Shown in pieces: positions 1 through 7,425 of a DNA stretch of 26,273 nucleotides (position 1 is its first letter; every line of letters begins with the position of its first letter). The stretch covers positions 1 to 26,273 of the forward strand of contig DATJVP010000146.1 in the NCBI GenBank assembly GCA_035581425.1, given 5' to 3'. The notes under the pieces were generated by a model. It was given only the letters and a program-made list of their open reading frames with translations, was not told where the DNA came from and searched no databases. This stretch comes from DASZHJ01 sp035581425 (GTDB taxonomy: Bacteria; Pseudomonadota; Alphaproteobacteria; ATCC43930; CGMCC-115725). The translations under genes and the position numbers were made by a program.

Positions 1-3000
1 CAGTTGATGCAGACCTTCTCGGGCGGCATCAGCAACAGCGGCCTCATCCAGGTTTCCGCACACGGGACCGATAGCTTCACCGCCGTCGGTATCGGCGCCT
101 TTGGCATCTCGACGTTCTCGGGCGGCGTTCAGAACAGCGGCACGATCACCGTCGTCGCCGACGAGCCTGTCGGCGAGGATCCCGTCGGCGCCAGGGCTTA
201 CGGCATCTACCTCTATAACATCTCGACCTTCTCGGGCGGCGTCTCGAACTCCGGCCGGATCAGCGCCACCGCGGTAGGCTCCGAAGCCAGCGCCGTCGGC
301 ATCAACCTCGATCGTGTCTCGACTTTCTCCGGCGGGATCACCAACAGCGGCACGATCATCGCCAGCACCAGCGGGACTGGAAATGGCGCGTATGGTATCC
401 GCGTGCAGGAATTCCAGACCTTCTCCGGCGGCATCGTCAACACGGCAGGCGGTCTGATCAACGTAGGCGGCGGGCAGTTCGCGGCGGGCATTGCCATCAG
501 CGGCGGCGAGCTCTTCGATGGCGGCGTCAGCAACGCGGGCACGATCATCGCGTCGGCGTTTACAAATGCGGTCGGCATCAGCATCGACCCGACCGTGTTC
601 AATGGCGGCGTCACGAACAGCGGCGTGATCCGTGTCTCGGCTGCTGGCGACGCGACCGGTATCTTCGCGACCGGGGCGTCTACGTTCAACGGCGGCATCG
701 TCAATAGCGCAGGCGGCCTCATCCACGCGATCGCCGGCGGCGAGGGCAATGGCCGCGCCGCGGGTATCGTGATCACCCAGATCAGCCAGTTCAATGGCGG
801 GATCAACAACGCCGGCACGATCATCGCGGAGAACCGCTTCATCGGCAGCGTGCCGCTCCACGCTTATGGCATCTATGTCGATGTCTCCGTCTTCAACGGC
901 GGCATCACCAACAGCGGCACGATCAAGGCGCTGACCACGAAGACCGACGTCGCCAAGGTGGCGGGCGCTTCGGGCGTCGGCATCTTCAGCACCAGCGCCG
1001 TCATCGGGACGATCACCAACACCGGCACGATCATCGGCACGAATTGGGCGATCGACCTCTCGCAGTCGCAAGGCCAGAACACGATCAACGTCAGTTCCGG
1101 CTTCGTCGGCGGCGGCATCAATCTCTCGAACACCTTCGCCGACACCGTCAACATCACCGGCGGCAGGGTCGAGGCGAGCATTCTCGGCGCCGAGGGCACG
1201 GTCAATCTCTCCGGCACCGGCGTCCTGACCGTGCCGATCGACCGCACCTTCTTCCAGGGACCGCCCGACCAGACAACGCGCGACCTCAGTCAGACGAAGA
1301 GCGTGGGCACGGGGACGACCCCGATCATGAACTTCATCGCGACGGGCGGTACCATCAATTTCGATATCGATGGAACGCCTTCGGTTCCGCTCACTGGCGT
1401 CGGCGTCAACACGCTCACCGGCGGCGGCATCGAGACTCGCAACGGCTACATCATCGCGCAGAACACGACGCTCGGGCCGAACACCGCCGTCACCGTGACG
1501 CCGATGCCCGACCTCTATCTCAATGGCACCGTCTATCACCAGGTCATCAACGGCGTGAATACGTTCAGCGACTCGATCCGGCCTGCGCTGGTCGATATCG
1601 TGTTGCCCGGCGGGACGGTACCGTCAACGCTCCTGATGAGCTTCACGCTCACGGCGGACACCTGCACCGTGGCCATCGCCAGTTGCGCGGGCCATTTGAC
1701 GGCAGAGGGAGGCGCGGACCAGATCAACCTGACCGTGCGGCCCTTCGAGAACCCGCTGGGAGTCGGGCTCACGCCGAACGAGGTTCAAGCGGGCCACGGG
1801 CTCGATGCCCTCGCGCATTCGCCGAACGGACTCGTTGCCTTCGGTACGAGCTCGTCGCAGTCGCTGGGCGGCCTCTTCCTGATCACCAACCCCCAGACCT
1901 ACCAGACGGCCCTCGATCAATTGGGCGGTTATCAGATTGCCCAGGGCTTCAACCTGTCGATGGGCATCCCGATCTACACCGGCGAGCAGATCCAAACCTT
2001 GCTGGCCGCGGGCCCGAACCGCGGCGGCATGGTGCAGAGCGCGCGGCTCTCGAATTCCGGCATCCAGGTTGCGGCGGCCGGCAAGATCGTGACCGACGCG
2101 GGCTCGAACCAAGTCGCTCAAGGCGACGGTGCTGTCGGTCCTTCGGCCGCTCCCTGGACCTTCTGGGGTCGCGGCTACGGCGTCTTCGGCAACGCGGATT
2201 CGCAGACGGGTCCGAACCACGTCGCGGGCTATAACGAGCAGCGCGGTGGCGGCATCTTCGGTGCCGACTATACCTTCAACGAGCACTGGCTCCTGGGTGG
2301 TGCGATCAACTACTCGCACAACAACATGAACTTCAACCAGAACGCCGGTAATACCGACGTCGGAGCGCTCCTGCTCGGAATCTACGGCCAGTATCGCCAG
2401 GGTCCGTGGTACGTGAACGGCACCTTCCAGGGCGGCTGGGACTGGTACAACACCAGCCGAAACATCACCGTGCCGATCGTCGCGACCGCGAACTCCTCGT
2501 ATGACGGCCAGACCTACGGCGTCTACGGCGAGACCGGCTGGGACTTCCTCACGAACAATTGGAAGCTCACACCCTTCGTCGGGTTCGGCTGGGTGCATGG
2601 CGCGATCAACAGCTTCACCGAGACCGGTGCGGGCCCGGCCGACTTGGCTGTGCACGACAGCAGCGCCGACTCGGTCCAGTCGACCCTCGGTGGGCGCATT
2701 TCGACGCGCCTCCCGCTCGGGGGCTCGTTCATCGTGCCGGAGGTGCGGGCGGCCTGGCAGCATGAGTTCGGCGATCAGGCTCACTCGATCAACAACTCCT
2801 TCGCTCTCTCTCCGACAGGCGTGTTCTCGCAGCAGGGCACGGTCTTCGGCCGCGACGCCGGCGTGTTTGGCGCGAGCCTCACTTACGAGGTGCGCTCCGA
2901 CCTGAAGGTCTTCGCGGACTTCGACTACAAGTATATGAGCAACTACAACGCCGAAGCGGTGATGGCGGGTCTGAAGCTGAGCTTCGGAGCGCCCGCACCG

Positions 3001-3381
3001 CTACCGCCGAAGGCAGCGCCGCCGGCGACGCCGGTGCCGCCGCCAGCGTCGGCGCGGCTCTTCGTGGTCTACTTCAACTTCGACAAGTTTGACCTGACCA
3101 CGGACGGCCAGAAGGTGGTGGACGAGGCAGTGGCGGCGTTCAAGCAGACCGGCAACGTGCAGGTCAAGGTCGACGGCTACACCGACCTCGCGGGAACGCA
3201 GGCCTACAACCTCAACCTCTCGCACAAGCGCGCAGACACCGTGCGTGCGGCTCTCGTCAAGGGCGGCATCCCCGCCAGTGCGATCGTCGAGGCATGGCAC
3301 GGCAAGGACAACCCCGCGGTGCCGACCGCGGATGGCGTGCGCGAAGCTCGCAACCGCCGCGCGACGATCTTGCTGCCCTGA
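1..3381 (+). CDS. Autotransporter adhesin with C-terminal OmpA-like domain (5' end outside window)
   Basis: The frame is open to the left edge, so the signal peptide and true start are missing; about 1125 residues are visible. Residues 4 to about 345 hold some 11 copies of a short beta-rich repeat built around TFSGG(I/V)xNSGTI, drifting to FNGG(I/V)xNSGTI, typical of autotransporter passengers. A linker follows, then a 12-strand-type autotransporter barrel from about residue 716 (APWTFWGRGYG) to about 994 (LKLSF). Unusually, the protein does not end there. A Pro/Ala-rich linker leads to an OmpA-like domain at about 1018-1125, with the family core TDxxG and NxxLSxxRAxxV plus a terminal NRRATI. 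In that family the Asp and Arg bind diaminopimelate of peptidoglycan. I infer an outer-membrane protein displaying a beta-helical passenger and anchored to the wall from the periplasmic side. Two hairpins follow the stop. Confidence 0.93.
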   Translation, partial: QLMQTFSGGISNSGLIQVSAHGTDSFTAVGIGAFGISTFSGGVQNSGTITVVADEPVGEDPVGARAYGIYLYNISTFSGGVSNSGRISATAVGSEASAVGINLDRVSTFSGGITNSGTIIASTSGTGNGAYGIRVQEFQTFSGGIVNTAGGLINVGGGQFAAGIAISGGELFDGGVSNAGTIIASAFTNAVGISIDPTVFNGGVTNSGVIRVSAAGDATGIFATGASTFNGGIVNSAGGLIHAIAGGEGNGRAAGIVITQISQFNGGINNAGTIIAENRFIGSVPLHAYGIYVDVSVFNGGITNSGTIKALTTKTDVAKVAGASGVGIFSTSAVIGTITNTGTIIGTNWAIDLSQSQGQNTINVSSGFVGGGINLSNTFADTVNITGGRVEASILGAEGTVNLSGTGVLTVPIDRTFFQGPPDQTTRDLSQTKSVGTGTTPIMNFIATGGTINFDIDGTPSVPLTGVGVNTLTGGGIETRNGYIIAQNTTLGPNTAVTVTPMPDLYLNGTVYHQVINGVNTFSDSIRPALVDIVLPGGTVPSTLLMSFTLTADTCTVAIASCAGHLTAEGGADQINLTVRPFENPLGVGLTPNEVQAGHGLDALAHSPNGLVAFGTSSSQSLGGLFLITNPQTYQTALDQLGGYQIAQGFNLSMGIPIYTGEQIQTLLAAGPNRGGMVQSARLSNSGIQVAAAGKIVTDAGSNQVAQGDGAVGPSAAPWTFWGRGYGVFGNADSQTGPNHVAGYNEQRGGGIFGADYTFNEHWLLGGAINYSHNNMNFNQNAGNTDVGALLLGIYGQYRQGPWYVNGTFQGGWDWYNTSRNITVPIVATANSSYDGQTYGVYGETGWDFLTNNWKLTPFVGFGWVHGAINSFTETGAGPADLAVHDSSADSVQSTLGGRISTRLPLGGSFIVPEVRAAWQHEFGDQAHSINNSFALSPTGVFSQQGTVFGRDAGVFGASLTYEVRSDLKVFADFDYKYMSNYNAEAVMAGLKLSFGAPAPLPPKAAPPATPVPPPASARLFVVYFNFDKFDLTTDGQKVVDEAVAAFKQTGNVQVKVDGYTDLAGTQAYNLNLSHKRADTVRAALVKGGIPASAIVEAWHGKDNPAVPTADGVREARNRRATILLP

Positions 3382-3409
3382 GATTGGGCTGCGGGATCGA
3401 CGGATTGAG

Positions 3410-3471
3410 CCGCGGGCCTCTCGGGGCCCGCGGTTCGCTTGAGGGCCCGGGCTTGCTTTTCGCCTGGGCCC
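3410..3471 (+). terminator. Two tandem GC-rich hairpins after the autotransporter gene
   Basis: The first hairpin has perfect 9-bp arms, CCGCGGGCC at 3410-3418 and GGCCCGCGG at 3425-3433, with a 6-nt loop. The second has a 10-bp stem, 3443-3452 with 3462-3471, containing one G-T pair, around a T-rich loop. Neither is followed by a clean run of T, so they may terminate partially or stabilise the upstream mRNA. The first lies about 30 bases after the stop codon and precedes the next gene at 3527. Confidence 0.5.
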
Positions 3472-3526
3472 GATAAGCCTATAGTCTCGGCCTGGGGGCT
3501 AACCCGAACATCACAGTTGGGAGCAA

Positions 3527-3940
3527 ATGTTGCAGCTTCGGCAGTCCACGGTTTTCGTCGCCAGCACGGCTCTTGCGTCGCTCGCTCTGCTGATGGTGCT
3601 CGTGAATAGCTGGCTCATATTGAGCAATCAGTCGATCCGCAGCGATGTCGGCGTCCGCCAGCAATACATCAACGAGAGCATCCAACTTTCGCGCGTGAAC
3701 CAGGAGCTCATCAACGCGCTCGCAAATGCCGTCGGCCGCAACAACAACGCCGCGATCCGGGATCTGCTGGCGCAAAGCGGCATCACCGTCACGGTAACGC
3801 AGCAGGGCCAGCCGCCGGCGCAGCAGCCGCAGGCGCCCGCACCGGCACCTGCGCCCGGGCAGACGCCCGCACCAGCTGCCGGCCCTCGTGCGGGCGCCGC
3901 GCCCGAGGCGCCGCCGGATAAGCCGCCGCTGCGGAAGTGA
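3527..3940 (+). CDS. Small single-pass membrane protein with Pro/Ala-rich tail (copy 1 of a pair)
   Basis: A 137-residue protein of unrecognised family. It starts at ATG 3527, behind a purine-rich GGGAG at 3519-3523. One hydrophobic segment lies at about residues 10-29 (ASTALASLALLMVLVNSWLI). A charged, probably helical region follows to about residue 80, ending in AIRDLLAQSGITVTV. The last 55 residues are almost only Pro, Ala, Gln and Gly, as in periplasmic tethers. The layout of one membrane helix, a helical stretch, AI-x-D-xx-A-xx-G-(I/V)-T and a Pro-rich tail is shared with the next gene, which suggests an old tandem duplication. Its stop overlaps the possible GTG start of that gene. The position between an autotransporter and a TPR glycosyltransferase suggests a role in the same surface process, but this is inference only. 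Confidence 0.8.
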   Translation: MLQLRQSTVFVASTALASLALLMVLVNSWLILSNQSIRSDVGVRQQYINESIQLSRVNQELINALANAVGRNNNAAIRDLLAQSGITVTVTQQGQPPAQQPQAPAPAPAPGQTPAPAAGPRAGAAPEAPPDKPPLRK

Positions 3941-4263
3941 GCATCCCCATGCAGAACCAGCCGCCTTCCGCCCCCCAGCGCACGCTGCAGCTTCCCCTCC
4001 TGATCGCGATTGCCGCCTTTGTGCTCTGGCAGGCGTTTCAGATGGCCGAGAACGTGCAGGCGCGCGTCTCGCTGAACGCCGCGCGCGACGGGCAGAGCGG
4101 GCCCCTGACGGAGTCCGAGAACATCCGCCGCCAGTTCAATTCGATCGTGAGCCGCACATTGGATCTCTCGCGGCAGGGCGACGCAGATGCGAAGGCGATC
4201 ATCGACGCCTTCGCCAAGCGCGGCGTAACCTTCGTTCCGCCCAGGAACCAGCCGCCGCGCTGA
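3937..4263 (+). CDS. Small single-pass membrane protein (copy 2 of a pair)
   Basis: A protein of 108 residues from GTG 3937, which overlaps the previous stop by 4 bases, or 104 residues from ATG 3949. The overlap favours translational coupling. A hydrophobic helix lies at about residues 18-33 (LQLPLLIAIAAFVLWQAF). A polar helical region follows and ends AIIDAFAKRGVTFVPP, matching the AIRDLLAQSGITVTV of the upstream protein at nearly the same distance from the membrane segment (about 60 and 66 residues). The tail is short and ends PRNQPPR. I do not recognise the family. The seven-base gap to the following TPR glycosyltransferase gene makes a shared transcript likely. Confidence 0.78.
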   Translation: MSIPMQNQPPSAPQRTLQLPLLIAIAAFVLWQAFQMAENVQARVSLNAARDGQSGPLTESENIRRQFNSIVSRTLDLSRQGDADAKAIIDAFAKRGVTFVPPRNQPPR

Positions 4264-4270
4264 GACAGGG

Positions 4271-5818
4271 ATGGCGGCTCTGCCCGGTCTTGCTCAGGCG
4301 CGGGCGCTCGCCGAAGCGGGAAAACTCGCCGAAGCCGAGGCTCTCTGCCACGGCGCCTTGGCACAGGATCTGAACGCGATCGAAGCGTGGCTGCTCCTGG
4401 CATCGATTGCGCTCCGCCGGGGCGACGCGTTGGGTGCGGAGGCGGCGGCACGCCGAGCCTCGGTGCTCGCGCCCCGCGCCAGCGAGACCGCCTCGACCCT
4501 GATCCTCGTGCTGCGAGAGGCCGGCAAGCCGCAGGAAGCTCGCCACGCACTCGAGGCATTCGCTCAGCAGCCAGGGCGCAAGCCCGCGGAGCTCGGGGAG
4601 CTCGGCGAGAAGCTCCGGCAAAGCGGTGCCCGCGAGGAGGCTGAGTCGCTCCTCGAGCGCGCGCTCGCCGCGGAGCCTCGTCTCCCTGCCGCCTGGAACT
4701 CGCTCGGCCTGCTGCGGCAGTCGCAGGCGAAGGACGACGCGGCCGAGGCCTGCTTCCATCGCGCGCTCGAGCTCGTACCCAATTTCGTGCCCGCGCTCGC
4801 CAATCTGGGCTCGCTCGCCTTTGGGCGCGGTGATCTCTCGGCGGCACTCGGCTATCAGGACCGCGTGCTCGCCGTCGCGCCCGACTACACGATCGGCCAC
4901 TGGAACCGCGCTCTCACGCTGTTGACCATGGGCGACTACGCGCCTGCCTGGCGCGATTACGAGTGGCGCTGGCGCATTCCGGAGTTGCTGCGCAACGCGG
5001 AGGTTCGCATTCACGACCGGCGCTGGCGCGGCGAGGATCCCTCCGGAAAGGTGCTGCTCCTGCAATCCGAGCAAGGGCTGGGCGACACCATTCAGTTCGC
5101 GCGCTATGTCCCCTCGATCGCAGAGCGCGGCGCGCGGGTCGTGCTTGCAGTGCAGCCGAGCCTCGTCTCGCTCCTGCGCCAGCTCCCACGGGTCGAGCAG
5201 GTGGTTGCGGTCGACCGGCCGTTGCCGCCCTTCGACCTGCAGGCGACGCTTGCGGATTTGCCGGGCATTTGCGGGACGCGTCTCGAGACCGTGCCGATGC
5301 CCGAGGGTTACCTCGAGCCCGACGCCGCGCTTTGCGAGCGCTGGCGACAGCGTCTCGCCGGCGAGCGTCGGCCGAAGGTGGGGCTCGTCTGGGCCGGCAA
5401 TCCCCGTCACCGGGACGACCGCAATCGTTCGCTCCCCGCGGAGATACTCGCAAGCCTCGTCGCACATCCGGGGGTCGCCTGGTACAGCATGCAAATGGGC
5501 CCGCGCGCACGCGAACTCCCGGCGGGCGCCGCCGTCGAGCTCGGCGCCGAGCTCACGGATTTCTCCGAGACCGCAGCGGCGCTCGCTGCGCTCGATCTCT
5601 TGATCTGCGTCGATACCGCGCCCATTCATCTCGCGGGCGCGCTCGGCCGTCCGGCTTGGCTCCTCCTTCCGGAAAAAGCGGATTGGCGCTGGCTCCTCCA
5701 GCGCGAGGATTCACCCTGGTACAAGAGCCTCCGACTGTTCCGACAAAACCGTCAGGGTGAGTGGCCGCCCGTCGTGGAACGGCTCGCAAAGGCACTCGAG
5801 CAGTTTCAAAAGTGCTAG
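4271..5818 (+). CDS. TPR-repeat protein with GT9/GT41-like glycosyltransferase domain
   Basis: The protein has 515 residues. The first 240 or so form about seven TPR helix pairs, with the Ala-rich spacing and motifs such as AWNSLGLLRQSQAKDDAAEA. The last TPR ends NRALTLLTMGDYAPAWRDYEWRW, a hallmark of TPR proteins carrying this glycosyltransferase module. The second half reads as a GT-B fold. EQGLGDTIQFARY near residue 267 matches the glycine-rich turn of the heptosyltransferase-like family. GLVWAGNP and RNRSLP follow, and CVDTAPIHLAGALG near 446 matches the GT9 D(S/T)-x-P-x-HLAxAxG nucleotide-sugar site. It has no signal peptide, so it is probably cytosolic. The family is known beside surface structures; which sugar and acceptor it uses cannot be read from sequence. 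It probably shares a transcript with the two small membrane-protein genes upstream. Confidence 0.88.
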   Translation: MAALPGLAQARALAEAGKLAEAEALCHGALAQDLNAIEAWLLLASIALRRGDALGAEAAARRASVLAPRASETASTLILVLREAGKPQEARHALEAFAQQPGRKPAELGELGEKLRQSGAREEAESLLERALAAEPRLPAAWNSLGLLRQSQAKDDAAEACFHRALELVPNFVPALANLGSLAFGRGDLSAALGYQDRVLAVAPDYTIGHWNRALTLLTMGDYAPAWRDYEWRWRIPELLRNAEVRIHDRRWRGEDPSGKVLLLQSEQGLGDTIQFARYVPSIAERGARVVLAVQPSLVSLLRQLPRVEQVVAVDRPLPPFDLQATLADLPGICGTRLETVPMPEGYLEPDAALCERWRQRLAGERRPKVGLVWAGNPRHRDDRNRSLPAEILASLVAHPGVAWYSMQMGPRARELPAGAAVELGAELTDFSETAAALAALDLLICVDTAPIHLAGALGRPAWLLLPEKADWRWLLQREDSPWYKSLRLFRQNRQGEWPPVVERLAKALEQFQKC

Positions 5819-5819
5819 C

Positions 5820-5843
5820 AATTTCCGTGGTTTATCGGAAATT
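5820..5843. repeat. Perfect 8-bp inverted repeat right after the TPR-glycosyltransferase stop
   Basis: AATTTCCG at 5820-5827 and CGGAAATT at 5836-5843 are exact inverse complements around an 8-nt spacer. The repeat starts two bases after the TAG stop at 5816-5818. It is AT-rich against a GC-rich background and lacks a T run, so it could be a weak terminator, an mRNA end structure or an operator for the downstream binding-protein gene. The remaining 125 bases to the next start show nothing I can name. Confidence 0.4.
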
Positions 5844-5968
5844 CCGGCGTCGGGAAGGGCGTCCTAAGGTTCGGGTGGAACCGGGGCCCAGCGGCCGATA
5901 AGATCGCGCCGATGGAAAGCGGCGGGCGCGACCCGATCCGCAGGCAATGAAAAGAGGGAGGAGGAAGC

Positions 5969-7162
5969 ATGTATCTCAAGCGGACGAGCTTGATGGCGCT
6001 CGCGGCCGCAGCGGCGCTGCTGGCGGCGGTTCCGGTGCGCGCGGACGATATCAAGGTGGGGTTGATCACCAGCTACTCCGGGGCCAATGCGAATATCGGG
6101 CCCTACATGGAGAAGGCGATGCGGCTTTACATCCAGGAGCACGAGAAGGATTTGCCGCCTGGAGTGAAAGTCGAGCTCGTCGTCCGCGACGACACCGGCG
6201 CCAATCCCGACAAGGCGAAGCAGCTCGCGCAGGATCTGGTGGTGCGTGACAAGGTCCAGTTCCTGACGGGTGTGATCTTCACGCCGAATGCGCTCGCAAT
6301 CGCGCCGATCGCAACGGAGGCTAAGGTGCCCTTCGTCATCAGCAATGCCGGCACCTCGGTCATCACCACGAAGTCACCCTACATCGCGCGGGTATCTTTC
6401 ACGCTCTGGCAGTCCTCCTATCCGCTCGGTACCTGGGCCGCCAAGCAATATAAGCGCGCCTACACGCTGGTGAGCGATTTCGGGCCCGGCTGGGACGCCG
6501 AGGAGGCCTTCACTAAAGCCTTCAAGGCCGGCGGCGGAGAGATCGTCGGCAGCGTCCGCGTGCCGCTCAGCAATACCGACTTCGCGCCGTTCATGCAGCG
6601 CGTCAAGGATGCGAAGCCCGACGCGCTCATGGTCTTTGTCCCCGCGGGCAAATTCGCCACCGCTGTGATGAAGAGCTTCGGAGATCTCGGTTTGCGTTCG
6701 GCGGGCGTCAAGCTTATCGGTCCCGGCGACATCACGACCGACGAGGAGCTCCCGACGATGGGCGACGTGGCGCTCGGCGTCACCACCGTCTTCCATTGGT
6801 CGGCTGCCGCGGACCGTCCCGCCAACAAGGCGTTCATTGCGGCGTGGAAGAAGGCCTACGGCAACGATTCCATTCCGAACTTCGAGGCGGTGGGCTCCTG
6901 GGACAGCATGGACGCGATCTTCTATGCGATCCGCGAGCAGAAGGGGAAGCTCGATCCCGACAAGACGATGGAGCTTTTGAAGCACTACTCGAACCCGAAC
7001 AGCCCGCGCGGGCCGATCTCGATCGACCCCGCGACGCGCGACATCGTCCAGAACGAATATCTGCGCGAGGTGCGCATGGTGAACGGCTCGCTGCAGAACA
7101 TCGAGATCGAGACCGTCGCCACCGCGATCAAGGATCCCTGGAAGGAACTCAACAAGCAGTGA
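5969..7162 (+). CDS. ABC transporter periplasmic binding protein, branched-chain amino acid (LivK) type
   Basis: A 397-residue protein, the usual length for periplasmic-binding-protein type I (Peripla_BP_6) members. The start at 5969 is well supported by GAGGGAGGAGG at 5953-5963. The signal peptide has a KR n-region, an Ala/Leu-rich core, and a likely cleavage after V-R-A at residue 25. The mature protein begins DDIKVGLITSYSG, the family's first strand and ligand loop. VPFVISNAGTS and the KPDALMVFVPAG-like strand later in the protein are also typical. Ligands of this family include branched-chain amino acids, amides and aromatic acids; the actual one cannot be read. No LivHMGF permease or ATPase genes lie on either side, so it must work with components encoded elsewhere. 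It is bracketed by an inverted repeat and a strong hairpin, consistent with a single-gene unit. Confidence 0.9.
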   Translation: MYLKRTSLMALAAAAALLAAVPVRADDIKVGLITSYSGANANIGPYMEKAMRLYIQEHEKDLPPGVKVELVVRDDTGANPDKAKQLAQDLVVRDKVQFLTGVIFTPNALAIAPIATEAKVPFVISNAGTSVITTKSPYIARVSFTLWQSSYPLGTWAAKQYKRAYTLVSDFGPGWDAEEAFTKAFKAGGGEIVGSVRVPLSNTDFAPFMQRVKDAKPDALMVFVPAGKFATAVMKSFGDLGLRSAGVKLIGPGDITTDEELPTMGDVALGVTTVFHWSAAADRPANKAFIAAWKKAYGNDSIPNFEAVGSWDSMDAIFYAIREQKGKLDPDKTMELLKHYSNPNSPRGPISIDPATRDIVQNEYLREVRMVNGSLQNIEIETVATAIKDPWKELNKQ

Positions 7163-7198
7163 GCTGATTCCGCTCACGCTACTGAGACCGATCGTGCC

Positions 7199-7233
7199 GG
7201 CGGGGCGGCCCCGATGCCGCCCCGCCGCTGTTT
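7199..7233 (+). terminator. Terminator-like hairpin after the LivK-type gene
   Basis: GGCGGGGCGGC at 7199-7209 pairs perfectly over 11 bp with GCCGCCCCGCC at 7216-7226 around a 6-nt loop. It is followed by GCTGTTTCT, a short T-rich stretch. It begins 37 bases after the stop. A smaller hairpin, GTGAGC with GCTCAC (7159-7164 and 7172-7177), overlaps the stop codon itself. This is the best intrinsic-terminator candidate in the window. Confidence 0.7.
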
Positions 7234-7272
7234 CTAAGCCCCGGAAATCCACGGCATTTTCGCTAAATATCA

Positions 7273-7286
7273 AAGCGAATTCGCTT
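7273..7286. promoter_or_regulatory. 14-bp perfect palindrome upstream of the repeat-protein gene
   Basis: AAGCGAATTCGCTT at 7273-7286 reads the same on both strands. It sits in an unusually AT-rich patch of about 60 bases between the hairpin at 7199-7233 and the repeat-protein gene. That placement would suit an operator for a dimeric regulator near a promoter, but no regulator family can be assigned and chance is possible. Confidence 0.3.
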
Positions 7287-7412
7287 ACGGGCTGTTTACT
7301 GGGATGTCATAGAAATTGGTGCGGCCGTGTCCCGTCGGAGGGATCCGGTGCCCGCCGCGCATGGAGTTCGTCCCCGGCTTGCGAGGACGACGAGGATACG
7401 CAGCGGGATGAC

Positions 7413-7417
7413 AGGAG
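7413..7417 (+). promoter_or_regulatory. Ribosome binding site favouring the GTG start at 7426
   Basis: AGGAG at 7413-7417 lies 8 bases before GTG 7426. The upstream in-frame candidates, GTG 7327 and ATG 7408, have no comparable purine-rich site at normal spacing. The sequence before 7408 also resembles non-coding intergenic DNA when translated. Confidence 0.5.
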
Positions 7418-7425
7418 CGTGGAGC

